Source: an uncultured Clostridia bacterium
Lineage (GTDB): Bacteria; Bacillota; Clostridia; Lachnospirales; CAG-274
Assembly (NCBI GenBank): GCA_949948985.1
Contig: CATLIG010000003.1
Location: 1-64,000 of the forward strand
Reading direction: 5' to 3'
DNA: 64,000 nt
Part shown: positions 26,656 through 34,914 of the stretch, piece after piece
Position numbering within the stretch: the first letter of the stretch is position 1
Layout: each line of letters starts with the position of its first letter
Made by a program: the position numbers and the translations under genes
The notes under the pieces: generated by a model
Told to the model about the DNA's origin: nothing
What the model saw: the letters and a program-made list of their open reading frames with translations, nothing else
Databases searched by the model: none

Positions 26656-26761
26656 AGACTTCTTTCGAAACTTCACACTTGCACAGACATTGCCCCACAA
26701 AAATATTTATAGCAATATTTTTTGTTGGATTGACGTAATTTCTTAGTTTCAAAAGAAGTCT
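26656..26761. repeat. Inverted repeat between the collagen-like gene and the glycosyltransferase gene
   Basis: Arms AGACTTCTTTCGAAACT and AGTTTCAAAAGAAGTCT enclose a second hairpin (AATATTTATAGCAATATTTTT). It could cut transcription between the two genes. Single arms of the same sequence occur near 22734-22746 and 63394-63410, so it is another small repeat family. Confidence 0.6.
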
Positions 26762-26763
26762 AA

Positions 26764-27456
26764 TTATCTGCATAATTTCAGAATGTTTATATTTACGGTA
26801 ATATGAGAGGCAGATTCTGAACAATTCCACTTAAATAATATAGGAGCGGAATCTGATATATCAATAATAAAATTTCTTGAAATGTTGAGATAATCATTTC
26901 GTTTTTTTGATACGGCATATCCAGCATAGCATGACTGTTCACAGCCATTGAAAACAGGTGTGAGTTTGACAAATCCGGGATTTTTTATTTTCGCTGAAAT
27001 AAAAAAATAGATTGAATAATATCCTTGCTGTAAAGTAAGAGAGTGATTATTATATGGATAAATATTTCCTGTTATATCGGGAACTGTCGTTTTAAGAGGC
27101 AGGCTGGCATTTTCAGGCAGAGAAAGTTCTTGTTCGGCAAATGCTGAAAAAATACTGTCTTGTGAGTATCCCGGTTCTCCCTTAGGACCGCGTAATCCTT
27201 GTTCACCTCTTGGTCCCTGAGGACCGGTTACGCCTTGAGGTCCCTGAGGACCAGTTACACCCTGAGGCCCTTGTTCACCGCGTTCTCCGGGATAACCCTG
27301 AGGCCCTTGCTTGCCTCTTGGTCCCATTATTCCCGGTTCATAGGATATGTCTTCAATTTTTATAGTTTCCGAATTATTGTATATTTTTGGTGTAGTATTT
27401 GAGTAGTTTAACTTATTTTTGGGATGTAAGATTCCGTGTGTTGAACAATAATTCAA
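26764..27456 (-). CDS. Short collagen-like protein with globular C-terminal domain
   Basis: A 230-residue protein. It has about 40 residues of unknown N-terminus, then roughly 18 Gly-X-Y triplets (residues 44-97, such as [13 protein letters not shown]), then a 130-residue beta-rich globular region ([23 protein letters not shown]). This is the layout of BclA-type spore filament proteins, whose TNF/C1q-like tips trimerise. The tip here is not clearly one of the known families. The start is a TTG at 27456 with GAGGTG seven bases before it. A close match to a sigma-K/E promoter lies at 27513-27540, which fits mother-cell expression. Confidence 0.8.
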   Translation of the reverse strand: MNYCSTHGILHPKNKLNYSNTTPKIYNNSETIKIEDISYEPGIMGPRGKQGPQGYPGERGEQGPQGVTGPQGPQGVTGPQGPRGEQGLRGPKGEPGYSQDSIFSAFAEQELSLPENASLPLKTTVPDITGNIYPYNNHSLTLQQGYYSIYFFISAKIKNPGFVKLTPVFNGCEQSCYAGYAVSKKRNDYLNISRNFIIDISDSAPILFKWNCSESASHITVNINILKLCR

Positions 27457-27512
27457 TTGATATCACCTCGTTATTAATATATAGTATTGGATTATAATAT
27501 ACTTTATTATAA

Positions 27513-27540
27513 TATTGTATGTAAATGCAACAGGAAGTGT
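27513..27540 (-). promoter_or_regulatory. Sigma-K/sigma-E type promoter of the short collagen-like gene
   Basis: On the minus strand ACA is followed 17 bases later by CATACAATA, which matches the sigma-K -10 consensus CATANNNTA and also the sigma-E form CATACAAT. It lies about 57 bases before the TTG start. Confidence 0.6.
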
Positions 27541-27691
27541 TATAGTATGTACTGAATTAAGTTTATATGTATTTAAATTATAGCAATTCACAAAATTTTT
27601 AGCGGGAAACAATAGATCTGTTCTAAAACACCGTGGCAGCGTTTGACAAAAGATTTATTTTATTGTTTTGCGTTAAAAATATGCGTGTTGC

Positions 27692-27883
27692 TATAATAAC
27701 GTGAGTTCGATGAAAATTTATGATTAATGGAACTTTTTTCTATCGCAAAAAGGTTCCAAACCTATAAAAATGCTCTTGAAGCATTAAAAACTTTGAGGTT
27801 TCACCTCAAACCCCACAAACTTTTGTACGAAATTACGTTTCGTTGATTTTGTTGTTATTTTTCATCGAACTCACATTATAATA
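27692..27883. other. Highly structured non-coding element with inverted outer arms
   Basis: Outer arms share GTGAGTTCGATGAAAA (27701-27716) and its inverse (27859-27874). Inside are at least four small stems: GGAAC/GTTCC near 27730-27762, AATGCTC/GAAGCATT near 27770-27785, TTGAGGT/ACCTCAA near 27793-27810, and ACGAAAT/GTTTCGT near 27826-27844. This is the layout of a multi-branched RNA or a miniature transposable element. The right arm runs into the leader of the 57-residue ORF. Confidence 0.55.
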
Positions 27884-27898
27884 AGGTGGTGATTATCT

Positions 27899-28072
27899 AT
27901 GTACAATATTTTTTATGAAAATCCGGAACAAATGGAGAATATAGAATCTAGATTGGCTAAGTTCAGGGCAAAAATTGTTATAAGAAATATTGATTATTTA
28001 GGGTTAAACAACTCTCAAATTGAAGCAATTTTAAAAAATAATGCTGTTTTCAGAGATGTAAGAGAACATTAA
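27899..28072 (+). CDS. Small protein of 57 residues; candidate recombination factor
   Basis: ATG at 27899 with a strong AAGGTGGTGAT site. The sequence begins MYNIFYENPEQMENIESR and ends FRDVREH; it is charged, mostly helical by composition and has no signal or membrane segment. I do not recognise a family. It lies in the skin element, same strand as and upstream of the recombinase gene. In Clostridioides difficile a small skin-encoded protein directs excision, so such a role here is plausible but unproven. Confidence 0.6.
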   Translation: MYNIFYENPEQMENIESRLAKFRAKIVIRNIDYLGLNNSQIEAILKNNAVFRDVREH

Positions 28073-28094
28073 AATTTTTAATCAGTTTTTGATT

Positions 28095-28186
28095 TATAGT
28101 CAAATAATTTGAAAATGAGTAAAAGCAGGCGAAATAAAATTTATTTTTGCAGCTGAACTTGTCTATTTTTAAATTGATTGACTATA
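28095..28186. repeat. Family 1 palindromic repeat, short form
   Basis: A 92-bp copy with diverged left end (TATAGTCAAATAATTT) and intact right end (TTGATTGACTATA), inside the skin element between the two tiny ORFs. Confidence 0.7.
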
Positions 28187-28227
28187 TAAGTAAGGGCTGA
28201 CAAATTATAAACAGGAGGTTTGATTTT

Positions 28228-28380
28228 ATGAAAAATGACCGCTTTTGCGCTTGTTTTAGTCTTGACTTCTATGCTTTTGTGGATATAATGACAAGAGCGG
28301 TTGTTGTGGTATTTTGCCGTTTTTGGGCATTTACACATTTTAAAATTAAGACTCGACAAATTATAAACAGGGAGGTTTAA
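28228..28380 (+). CDS. Possible 50-residue ORF in the recombinase leader
   Basis: ATG at 28228 with AGGAGGT upstream; stop TAA at 28378-28380, four bases before the recombinase start. The product (begins MKNDRFCACFSLDF) is aromatic and Cys-rich with a short hydrophobic stretch (AVVVVFCRFWAF). The ribosome region before it (GACAAATTATAAACAGGAGG) is repeated almost exactly before the recombinase ATG, so this ORF lies between two direct copies of a translation start. It may be a leader peptide controlling the recombinase, or an artefact of the duplication. Confidence 0.4.
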   Translation: MKNDRFCACFSLDFYAFVDIMTRAVVVVFCRFWAFTHFKIKTRQIINREV

Positions 28381-28383
28381 ATT

Positions 28384-30582
28384 ATGGAAGATGAAAGAAA
28401 AATAGCTGTTTATGCACGAAAATCAAAACTTACAGAAACAGGAAAAAGTATAGATAATCAGATTGCGAAATGCAAAGCCTATGCGTTTCTGAAATTTGAC
28501 GCTGCGGACGATGATATTATAATATACCACGACGATGGAAAATCAGGTTTTTATTCCGACAGACCAGCTTATCTGCAAATGTTAAAAGATATTGAACAAG
28601 GTAAAATAAAAGCTGTCATATGCTATAAATTTGACAGAATATCAAGGAGAACAATAGACCTTTTAAACCTTGTGGAGAGGTTAAAAGCAAAAAAAATAGC
28701 TTTTGTATCCTGCTCCGATGATATTGACACAAGCTCTAAGACCGGTAAAATTCTTATGTCACTGCTTGCGGCGATTGCCGAATTTGAACGGGATATAATA
28801 GCTGAAAGAATTTCAGATAATTTATATGAGCTTGCAAAAGAGGGCAGATGGCTCGGCGGTACAACACCGACAGGTTTTTATTCAAAGAAAGAAGTTATAC
28901 AGCTTCACGGAAGAAAATCAACTGTAAACCACCTTGAAATTATCCCGAAAGAACTTATAACAGTAAAAAAAATATTTGATGTATTTCTTGAAAAACATTC
29001 TATTCAAAGTGTTGTAAGATATACAAGGCAAAATAATATATTAACTAAAACAGGAAAGAAACATACAAGAGTAAGTATCAAAAATATTCTCGCAAATCCT
29101 GTTTACGCCATAGCTGATAAAGATATTTACAATTATTACACAGAGATCAGTATTAAGCTGTACGCTGAAAAAGAGGATTTTAACGGTATAAACGGCTTAA
29201 TGGTCTACAACAAAACAGAACAGCTAAAGGAATTGAAAGACGACAGTTACGCTTTAAATCCTAAATATATTCATAAAAGGACAATGAAAAAGTGCGAAGA
29301 ATGGGTTATATCAGTAGGAAAGCACAAAGGTATAATTCAAGGTCGTGATTGGATTATGGTACAGGAAATTCTGACAGAAAACAAAAGCAGTTATTCAAGA
29401 CCAAATACGAAGACAGAATCTCTGTTATCAGGTTTGATTGCCTGCCCTGTATGCGGTAAAAATCTTTATACACACAAGGAGAGTAATCGCTTTGAGGAAA
29501 ACGGAGAACCAAGATTTTTGTACAAATGCTCGTCAAGAAAAGAAGAATCGGCGGCTTGTACTTATAAACCAATAAGAGGAAATTTGCTTGACAAATTTAT
29601 ACTTGATACTGTATGTAAAATCGGAAACCCTAATTCAGATGAATATTATAAGGCTCTTGAAAATGAAATAAAGCGTAGCAGTTTTGACGTATTAAAAGAG
29701 GAAATGGAAAATCTTAAAACTTCAATCAAAAGACTAAAAACAGATATAGATGCACAAACTCAAAATTTGCGTTTTGCTACTTATACTACAAGAAGTTTTA
29801 TATTATCTGATATTGAAAAAATGTCACAAGACCTAAAAACGGCTGAAAGTCAACTTAAAGTTCTTGAAGAAAACAAAAGTAATAACGTAACTACTATTGA
29901 CGGACTTAATAAGGCAAGAGAGCTTATAAACTCCTTTGAAAGTCTTATTGATGTTATGACTTACGAGGAAAAGCTGGAGCTTGTACGGCTTGTCATAGCT
30001 AAAGTATATGTAGTGAACAAAGATTATATTACAGATACAGATGGAAATCCTGTTGCTAATGACGAGGTACATATATTTTTAAAAGGTTCGCCTGATGAAG
30101 ATTATACGAAGTTCTTTAGGAAAAATAACCCTATAAAACAGAATATCGAAAATGTAGAAGCTCAATCCCTCAACGGGGTTGAGTTTTTATTTTGCAAAAA
30201 TAACGATAATATACTGATTCCATTGATTCATATTATTGTTCCGACTAAGGAGTTATCAGAAAATCCTACTGTTGGTGAAAAGATTAGATTTTATCGCTTT
30301 AAACAGAATTTGACACAAGAAGAATTAGCTGATATACTCAATATTAACAGAATTACAATGATAAAATATGAAAATAACAGCCTCTTCCTATCTTTAGAGG
30401 CATTAGAACTTATTGCTAAAGAGTTTAAAATTCCAGCTATATTTCTTTATGACGATTATATTTCTTTTATTAATTATCCATATTCAAAACGAATAAAAGA
30501 AATAAGAAATAGAAAAAAATTAACAATAAATCAGTTTGCTGAAATATTAAATATAAATAGGCATACAGTTGGAAAATGGTAA
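28384..30582 (+). CDS. Large serine recombinase (SpoIVCA-like) with C-terminal XRE-type HTH
   Basis: A 732-residue recombinase. The resolvase domain starts at IAVYARKSK, where S14 is the catalytic serine; CYKFDRISRR and LLAAIAEFERDIIAERI complete the active site and the long helix. A recombinase domain and zinc ribbon follow (CPVCGK near 357 and a CSSRK..AACTY pair), then a coiled coil (about 430-500). Residues 625-732 hold a Cro/C1-type helix-turn-helix (TVGEKIRFYRFKQNLTQEEL) and the start of a second (IKEIRNRKKLTINQFAEIL). The second ends at a TAA just after HTVGKW, though the frame continues for 20 codons in typical HTH sequence. Its job is to excise the element and rebuild sigK. The XRE tail is not known from SpoIVCA and may regulate timing. 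Confidence 0.92.
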   Translation: MEDERKIAVYARKSKLTETGKSIDNQIAKCKAYAFLKFDAADDDIIIYHDDGKSGFYSDRPAYLQMLKDIEQGKIKAVICYKFDRISRRTIDLLNLVERLKAKKIAFVSCSDDIDTSSKTGKILMSLLAAIAEFERDIIAERISDNLYELAKEGRWLGGTTPTGFYSKKEVIQLHGRKSTVNHLEIIPKELITVKKIFDVFLEKHSIQSVVRYTRQNNILTKTGKKHTRVSIKNILANPVYAIADKDIYNYYTEISIKLYAEKEDFNGINGLMVYNKTEQLKELKDDSYALNPKYIHKRTMKKCEEWVISVGKHKGIIQGRDWIMVQEILTENKSSYSRPNTKTESLLSGLIACPVCGKNLYTHKESNRFEENGEPRFLYKCSSRKEESAACTYKPIRGNLLDKFILDTVCKIGNPNSDEYYKALENEIKRSSFDVLKEEMENLKTSIKRLKTDIDAQTQNLRFATYTTRSFILSDIEKMSQDLKTAESQLKVLEENKSNNVTTIDGLNKARELINSFESLIDVMTYEEKLELVRLVIAKVYVVNKDYITDTDGNPVANDEVHIFLKGSPDEDYTKFFRKNNPIKQNIENVEAQSLNGVEFLFCKNNDNILIPLIHIIVPTKELSENPTVGEKIRFYRFKQNLTQEELADILNINRITMIKYENNSLFLSLEALELIAKEFKIPAIFLYDDYISFINYPYSKRIKEIRNRKKLTINQFAEILNINRHTVGKW

Positions 30583-30645
30583 AGGGAAGAGCAGATTGTG
30601 TCAAGAGAGAGTTATAATAAATTAAAAGAACTTAATTTACTATAA
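30583..30645 (+). other. Cut-off end of the second HTH of the recombinase
   Basis: Directly after the TAA at 30580-30582 the same frame reads 20 more codons (begins REEQIVSRESYNKL) to the next TAA. The sense fits the missing end of an XRE domain, so the stop looks like a recent nonsense change. Confidence 0.6.
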
Positions 30646-30690
30646 AATGGCACGTTATACACAACATTTGTGTAATTCAGGTAAACATAG

Positions 30691-31030
30691 CATTTTCAAT
30701 ACAACGTGCCGCGTAAGTTGCTAGACGGGTACCTTTATTGTTTTTAAAAGTCATTACAGCCTTAATAAGTCCGATTGTTCCGACAGATATTAGGTCTTCG
30801 CTGTCCTTACTGTAATTAGGATATTTTTTTACAATATGGGCGACAAGGCGGAGGTTTCGCTCAACAAGGACGCATTTTGCTTCTTCCTTTTCTTCATCAT
30901 TTCCATTGTGAAATTGTGAAATCCATTTTTGTTCTTCTTTTTGAGAGAGTGGGGCAGGGAAAGAATCTCCTGTTGATATTTGAGAAAAAATGAAAAAACT
31001 GTTGACAAATCCCAGAATTTCAAAAATCAC
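30691..31030 (-). CDS. sigK: sigK, N-terminal part (split by the skin element)
   Basis: The 5' portion of the sigma-K gene. The GTG at 31030 has GGAGGT six bases upstream and is preferred to the ATG at 31090, which has no site. A hydrophobic N-terminus (IFEILGFVNSFFIF) aligns with the pro-sequence of B. subtilis pro-sigma-K, so membrane processing is possible. Then come PLSQKEEQKW, the region 2 core NLRLVAHIVKKYPN, and DLISVGTIGLIKAV with YAARCIEN, which bind core polymerase and the -10 element. Unrecombined, the frame runs to a TGA at 30677-30679, giving a short protein without region 4 that cannot bind -35 elements. Confidence 0.93.
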
Positions 31031-31120
31031 ACAAGCACCTCCAATACGATTGTCATATATAATATTCAGAAAATAGGGTTGTGTGTGCAAGTACTATAAA
31101 AAAAGGATTAGTTATCGTGA

Positions 31121-31153
31121 AAAAAGACTTTCGGTTTAACCGAAAGTCTTTTT
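31121..31153. terminator. Two-way terminator between sigK and the PL1 gene
   Basis: AAAAAGACTTTCGG pairs with CCGAAAGTCTTTTT around TTTAA. It ends transcription of the PL1 gene on the minus strand and insulates sigK. Confidence 0.85.
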
Positions 31154-31167
31154 GTAATCAGAATATT

Positions 31168-34100
31168 TTATTCTATGGTAATTGCATAAATCAGAGCTGC
31201 TTTTACAGCAGTAGAAATATAATAACTTCCATCCTCATCTATAGTATAGTCAAGTTTTTGCGGATCGCCTGTACTGTTGGTAAAATCTTTTGTTATGGAA
31301 GTAAAGTCAGTCGCTTTTGTAAGCAATACCTGACCGGCGGCATCATTTCCCGCAGGTCTGACATAAATAGTTACTTTATTTCCTGCTTTAAGGGTTAAGC
31401 CAAGGGCATTTTTAGTAGGAGCTTTTTTATTTGTAATAAAGTTATTATTGTTTGTGTTAACTTTGTAGCCTTTTGCAAGATGTAAATTATCAATATCAAA
31501 AGATTTATCGGTTTTAATATCATTTATTGCCCAAATAGAAAGTCCGTTTATGTTATATTCTTTGCCGCCTTCGCTTTCTTTTACGACACCGGCATAAGCT
31601 TCATCGGAAAAGTTATAAACGATAGCGGAGCCTGAAGGAGTGTCGTCGCCCGGATTGTCAGGAGTGTTGTCACTGGTGGATTCCGATGGCTTTTCCGAAG
31701 GTTTGTCACTGGTGGATTCCGATGGCTTTTCTGAAGGTTTGTCACTGGTGGATTCCGATGGCTTTTCCGGAACACCCTCAACCCAGTCTTTTCCGTCAGG
31801 GAATTTAAAGCTTGAGTTAAGACATTTTGCCAATACCAAGGAAGCGTCAGCCGCTGTTATATGTTTATCTCCGTCTACATCAGCTAAAGCTGTTATAAAA
31901 GTAACATTGTCTTTTTTCAAAAGTTCGTCTTTATTTAAGATATATTCTAAAATAAGAGAAGCGTCATTTGCTTTAATATAATAATCTCCGCTTACGTCAC
32001 CCCAGCGAATAACTTTATCAGGGTCAACAGGATTGGGGTCAACAGGATTGGGGTCAACTGGGTCAGAAGGGTCAGGCTTAGGAGCCACAGGACCTTCGGG
32101 TCCGTCTGTTGATTTTGGAGAGGACGGTACAGACGGGCTTATAGCGGGGGATGGTTCAACTTTAGTATAGCTGAATCCGTCTGTGTTGTCATATACAGGT
32201 TCGTCAGGTACGTCAGCATCACCGTAAACAACTCCAAGGAATTTTATATTTATACCGTTATTGCCCGAATAAACATAATAAGTTCCGGCTGAGGGCAATG
32301 CGACAACACTGTTTGAAAGAGGAGTATTAAATTCAGTGCCTGTAAGAATTGTTCCGTTTTCGTCCTCAACTTTGAGAAGCCTGTTTGGTGCTGATGATGA
32401 GTTTGAGTCGGCTGTTACATACAAAAGTCCTTTATCTGTTGTTGTAAATTTAACGGCTCTGTTTGTTTTGCTTCCAGTACCATAAGTCATTACACCTTTG
32501 CCTTTACCTTTGTCTAATTTGACAGGATCAGTTTTGCCATCGGTTGCGGGAATAATAGTAAATTCTTTAATATTTGTTTCAGTAGTTACAGAAGTATCGC
32601 CGCTGAAATCAGATGGTTCTAATTTAAGATCATAAGCTGTACCCTCAGGGGCTGAACCTGACGCAAGGTTTTTAGGGTCGCCGGCAGTTATTTTAGATGT
32701 ATCTGTCTGGTCTGGAAGATTAAGGCTGTTAAGTTTAGCTACTGGGTCGTATGGATTTTTATATCCGTCAATTCCTGTAAGTGAAGAAGGAGTTCCGGAC
32801 GCTATTGTTGTAACAGTACCGCCTACGGAAACAAGTTTTGTTGAGTAGCTTTCGATAGCATCTCTGAGACCCTGGATAACTTCGGAATTTGTATCTTCCA
32901 CAGAGTTATCAAATTCCCATGTAAAATCACCATGATTTAAACGTCCGGCGTTTGATATTACATAAGTAGGAACGTTATTTGCGGCTAAAGGAGTATAGCT
33001 GTACATTTTGCTGTCTGTATCAAAATTTGAGTATTTGGCATTGTTGCTGTTTGCTTTCGCTACATAAGTATCTGGAACCTGTTCATCTTTGGTTTTAGCG
33101 CAATAAGCGTCTTCACCTGTGATAAATGAGTATTTTCCTGTCATAATATTGCCGTATTCTTTAATATATCCGCCATTTTCTGAAGAAAATGTACCTTTGC
33201 CGTCATTCATATCGCTTCCTTGCAAAGAAGTAAGCATAGGGTATTTTGCGCTTCTGAAGTAATTATTTTCAACGAACGCTGACGCTCCTGTTGTGGCGCC
33301 GGCGCCATATTTTGAATTTCCGTCATAGTAGTTGTTATATATGTGTACAGTGCCGCCTCTCATTCTGGGGTGGCGGGAATCGGAATGGTCAAACCAGTTA
33401 TTGGAATAGGTTACGCGATAATCGGTATAAGAATCATTTTTCATACCGCAAAGAGATGTTTTTCCGCAGTCCCAAATATGGTTTTCATCAAATGTCGCCC
33501 ATGTTGAAGCTTCTTTAATGTCGAGAGTACCATCGCCTTTTACCTGGTCTGACGCACTGCCTTTTTGTCCATAGAAGATATCAAGATTATGCATCCATAG
33601 ATTACAGTTATCAGTATCCATAGATACAGAGTCATCCATACAATTCATTATAGCGAAGTTGCGAAATTCAACATTTCCCACGCCTCTGAGCAAAAAACCG
33701 AATCCTCTTATTGTAGCATCGTTTCCAATACCTTCAAGGGTAAAATTAATATTTGTATATCCTTTTCCTTTAATCTGAAGACCTTCCGCTGATGAGCCGA
33801 ATGAATCCATGTCCGCCGCATTGATTGTTCCTATGATACGAATATCAATCGGAGGCTGGGTATAGCCTTTTTCAAGAGCGGTTATAATAGCCTGTAAACC
33901 TGTGAAAGTTCCTATTGTGCCTTTATTGTCTATTGCAAGGTTCGCTGTAACGGTTTTTGCCGTATCTTTAGTAACATATAAGACGATAGCGTTATCTTTC
34001 AGAGTACCATCGTCATTATAAGCGCCGGAACCTGTTTTAAATGTAGACTGGTCAGAGAAAGCAAAACCTGTACGGTTGTATGCCCTTACATCAATTCCTT

Positions 34101-34494
34101 TTTGTTCAGACCAAGCGATTTCTACGCTGTCTTTGTCAAGGGTACTTATTTTAAGGTCGTATTCTCCGGCGGCAAGACCTACGGCGTCAGCTCTCCAGTA
34201 AGTAGGATATTGTCTTATAAGAGGGTCGTCTATTTTTTTGTAGGCGCTTTTATCTTCTGATGATTTTTTTACGTAGACCTCATATTTAGCCGCCCCTGCA
34301 ACAGGAAGCCATTCAGCAAAAACAGATTCTTTCCAGCCTCCGGCTTTTACTTCCATTTTATAAACATTGGCAAGGGATATAGTTTCATCAGATACAGTTG
34401 TATTTTCTTCCGCTAATACCGAATAGGTAAAAGAAGAGAAAATCATAGCCGTTGAAAGAGCTGTGGCTATAAAACGTTTAAAATTAATTTTCAT
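31168..34494 (-). CDS. Secreted pectate lyase (PL1) with dockerin and C-terminal binding module
   Basis: A 1108-residue exported enzyme. A signal peptide (MKINFKRFIATALSTAMIFS, cut near VLA) is followed by a fibronectin-III-like region (about 40-140). The PL1 beta-helix (about 160-560) carries WFDHSDSRHPRMRGG, whose arginines and aspartates are the PL1 active site. A linker and a beta-rich region follow. Near 830-900 is a type I dockerin with two calcium loops (GDVSGDYYIKANDASLIL and DVDGDKHITAADASLVL). Then come PSESTSDKPSEK repeats and a C-terminal module of about 150 residues, probably carbohydrate-binding. It cleaves homogalacturonan. The dockerin implies docking to a scaffoldin cohesin, none of which is in the window. 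AAAGGAGG precedes ATG 34494; an earlier start at 34563 is unsupported. Confidence 0.9.
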   Translation of the reverse strand: MKINFKRFIATALSTAMIFSSFTYSVLAEENTTVSDETISLANVYKMEVKAGGWKESVFAEWLPVAGAAKYEVYVKKSSEDKSAYKKIDDPLIRQYPTYWRADAVGLAAGEYDLKISTLDKDSVEIAWSEQKGIDVRAYNRTGFAFSDQSTFKTGSGAYNDDGTLKDNAIVLYVTKDTAKTVTANLAIDNKGTIGTFTGLQAIITALEKGYTQPPIDIRIIGTINAADMDSFGSSAEGLQIKGKGYTNINFTLEGIGNDATIRGFGFLLRGVGNVEFRNFAIMNCMDDSVSMDTDNCNLWMHNLDIFYGQKGSASDQVKGDGTLDIKEASTWATFDENHIWDCGKTSLCGMKNDSYTDYRVTYSNNWFDHSDSRHPRMRGGTVHIYNNYYDGNSKYGAGATTGASAFVENNYFRSAKYPMLTSLQGSDMNDGKGTFSSENGGYIKEYGNIMTGKYSFITGEDAYCAKTKDEQVPDTYVAKANSNNAKYSNFDTDSKMYSYTPLAANNVPTYVISNAGRLNHGDFTWEFDNSVEDTNSEVIQGLRDAIESYSTKLVSVGGTVTTIASGTPSSLTGIDGYKNPYDPVAKLNSLNLPDQTDTSKITAGDPKNLASGSAPEGTAYDLKLEPSDFSGDTSVTTETNIKEFTIIPATDGKTDPVKLDKGKGKGVMTYGTGSKTNRAVKFTTTDKGLLYVTADSNSSSAPNRLLKVEDENGTILTGTEFNTPLSNSVVALPSAGTYYVYSGNNGINIKFLGVVYGDADVPDEPVYDNTDGFSYTKVEPSPAISPSVPSSPKSTDGPEGPVAPKPDPSDPVDPNPVDPNPVDPDKVIRWGDVSGDYYIKANDASLILEYILNKDELLKKDNVTFITALADVDGDKHITAADASLVLAKCLNSSFKFPDGKDWVEGVPEKPSESTSDKPSEKPSESTSDKPSEKPSESTSDNTPDNPGDDTPSGSAIVYNFSDEAYAGVVKESEGGKEYNINGLSIWAINDIKTDKSFDIDNLHLAKGYKVNTNNNNFITNKKAPTKNALGLTLKAGNKVTIYVRPAGNDAAGQVLLTKATDFTSITKDFTNSTGDPQKLDYTIDEDGSYYISTAVKAALIYAITIE
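31667..31770. repeat. 36-bp tandem repeat in the PL1 linker
   Basis: Three near-identical 36-bp units encode the S/P/K-rich linker. The copies differ at one or two bases, so the array is young and likely variable in number. Confidence 0.8.
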
Positions 34495-34914
34495 TTTAAT
34501 TCCTCCTTTTATTATTTTTGTATAATGTTGACCATTAGGTTTACAAAGTAAAACAAAAATCATTACAGTAATTCCATGGTTTTTAAGGTATTGCTGTAAA
34601 TCATAATAGTGAATAATAAATCAATTTTGACAAATAACTGACTTATTATAATAACAACATAACAACAAGTATATTTTTATTATATTATGTATTGTTCAAT
34701 AAGTCAATAAATTAAGGTAATAAAAAAAATTTTTGTATATGTTGTACAAATCAAGAAAAAATTTTGACAGTTATAGACAATTTAAAATTTTTTATTAAGA
34801 AATTATAAAAAAAATACATAAAAAATAAAACATAGACAATATTATTTTTGTTAAAAATAACGTCTATGTTTTAAAATACATATAAAATTAATACTTTTGT
34901 AAAAAAACTTGTAT
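34495..34914. other. AT-rich gap upstream of the PL1 gene
   Basis: No gene or clear repeat. It must hold the promoter of the PL1 gene (minus strand), but no consensus -35/-10 pair stands out. There is no clear terminator for the pseudaminic operon. Confidence 0.4.

Larger units (their letters stand above)
23113..30695. mobile_element. skin-type element interrupting sigK
   Basis: A 7,578-bp element bounded by the shared 5-bp core CATTT (AAATG on the coding strand) at 23113-23117 and 30691-30695. The sigK halves flank it on the minus strand in the same order as in B. subtilis (N-half, skin, C-half). Deleting one core plus the element gives 699 bases of open frame (232 residues plus stop) and restores the junction CIENEILM, which is the conserved SigK sequence. 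The inner arms are inverted (GCTATG at the left, CATAGC at the right), as expected for serine recombinase sites. Cargo: recombinase, two collagen-like genes, a glycosyltransferase and two tiny ORFs. It has none of the phage genes known from the larger B. subtilis skin. Confidence 0.93.
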
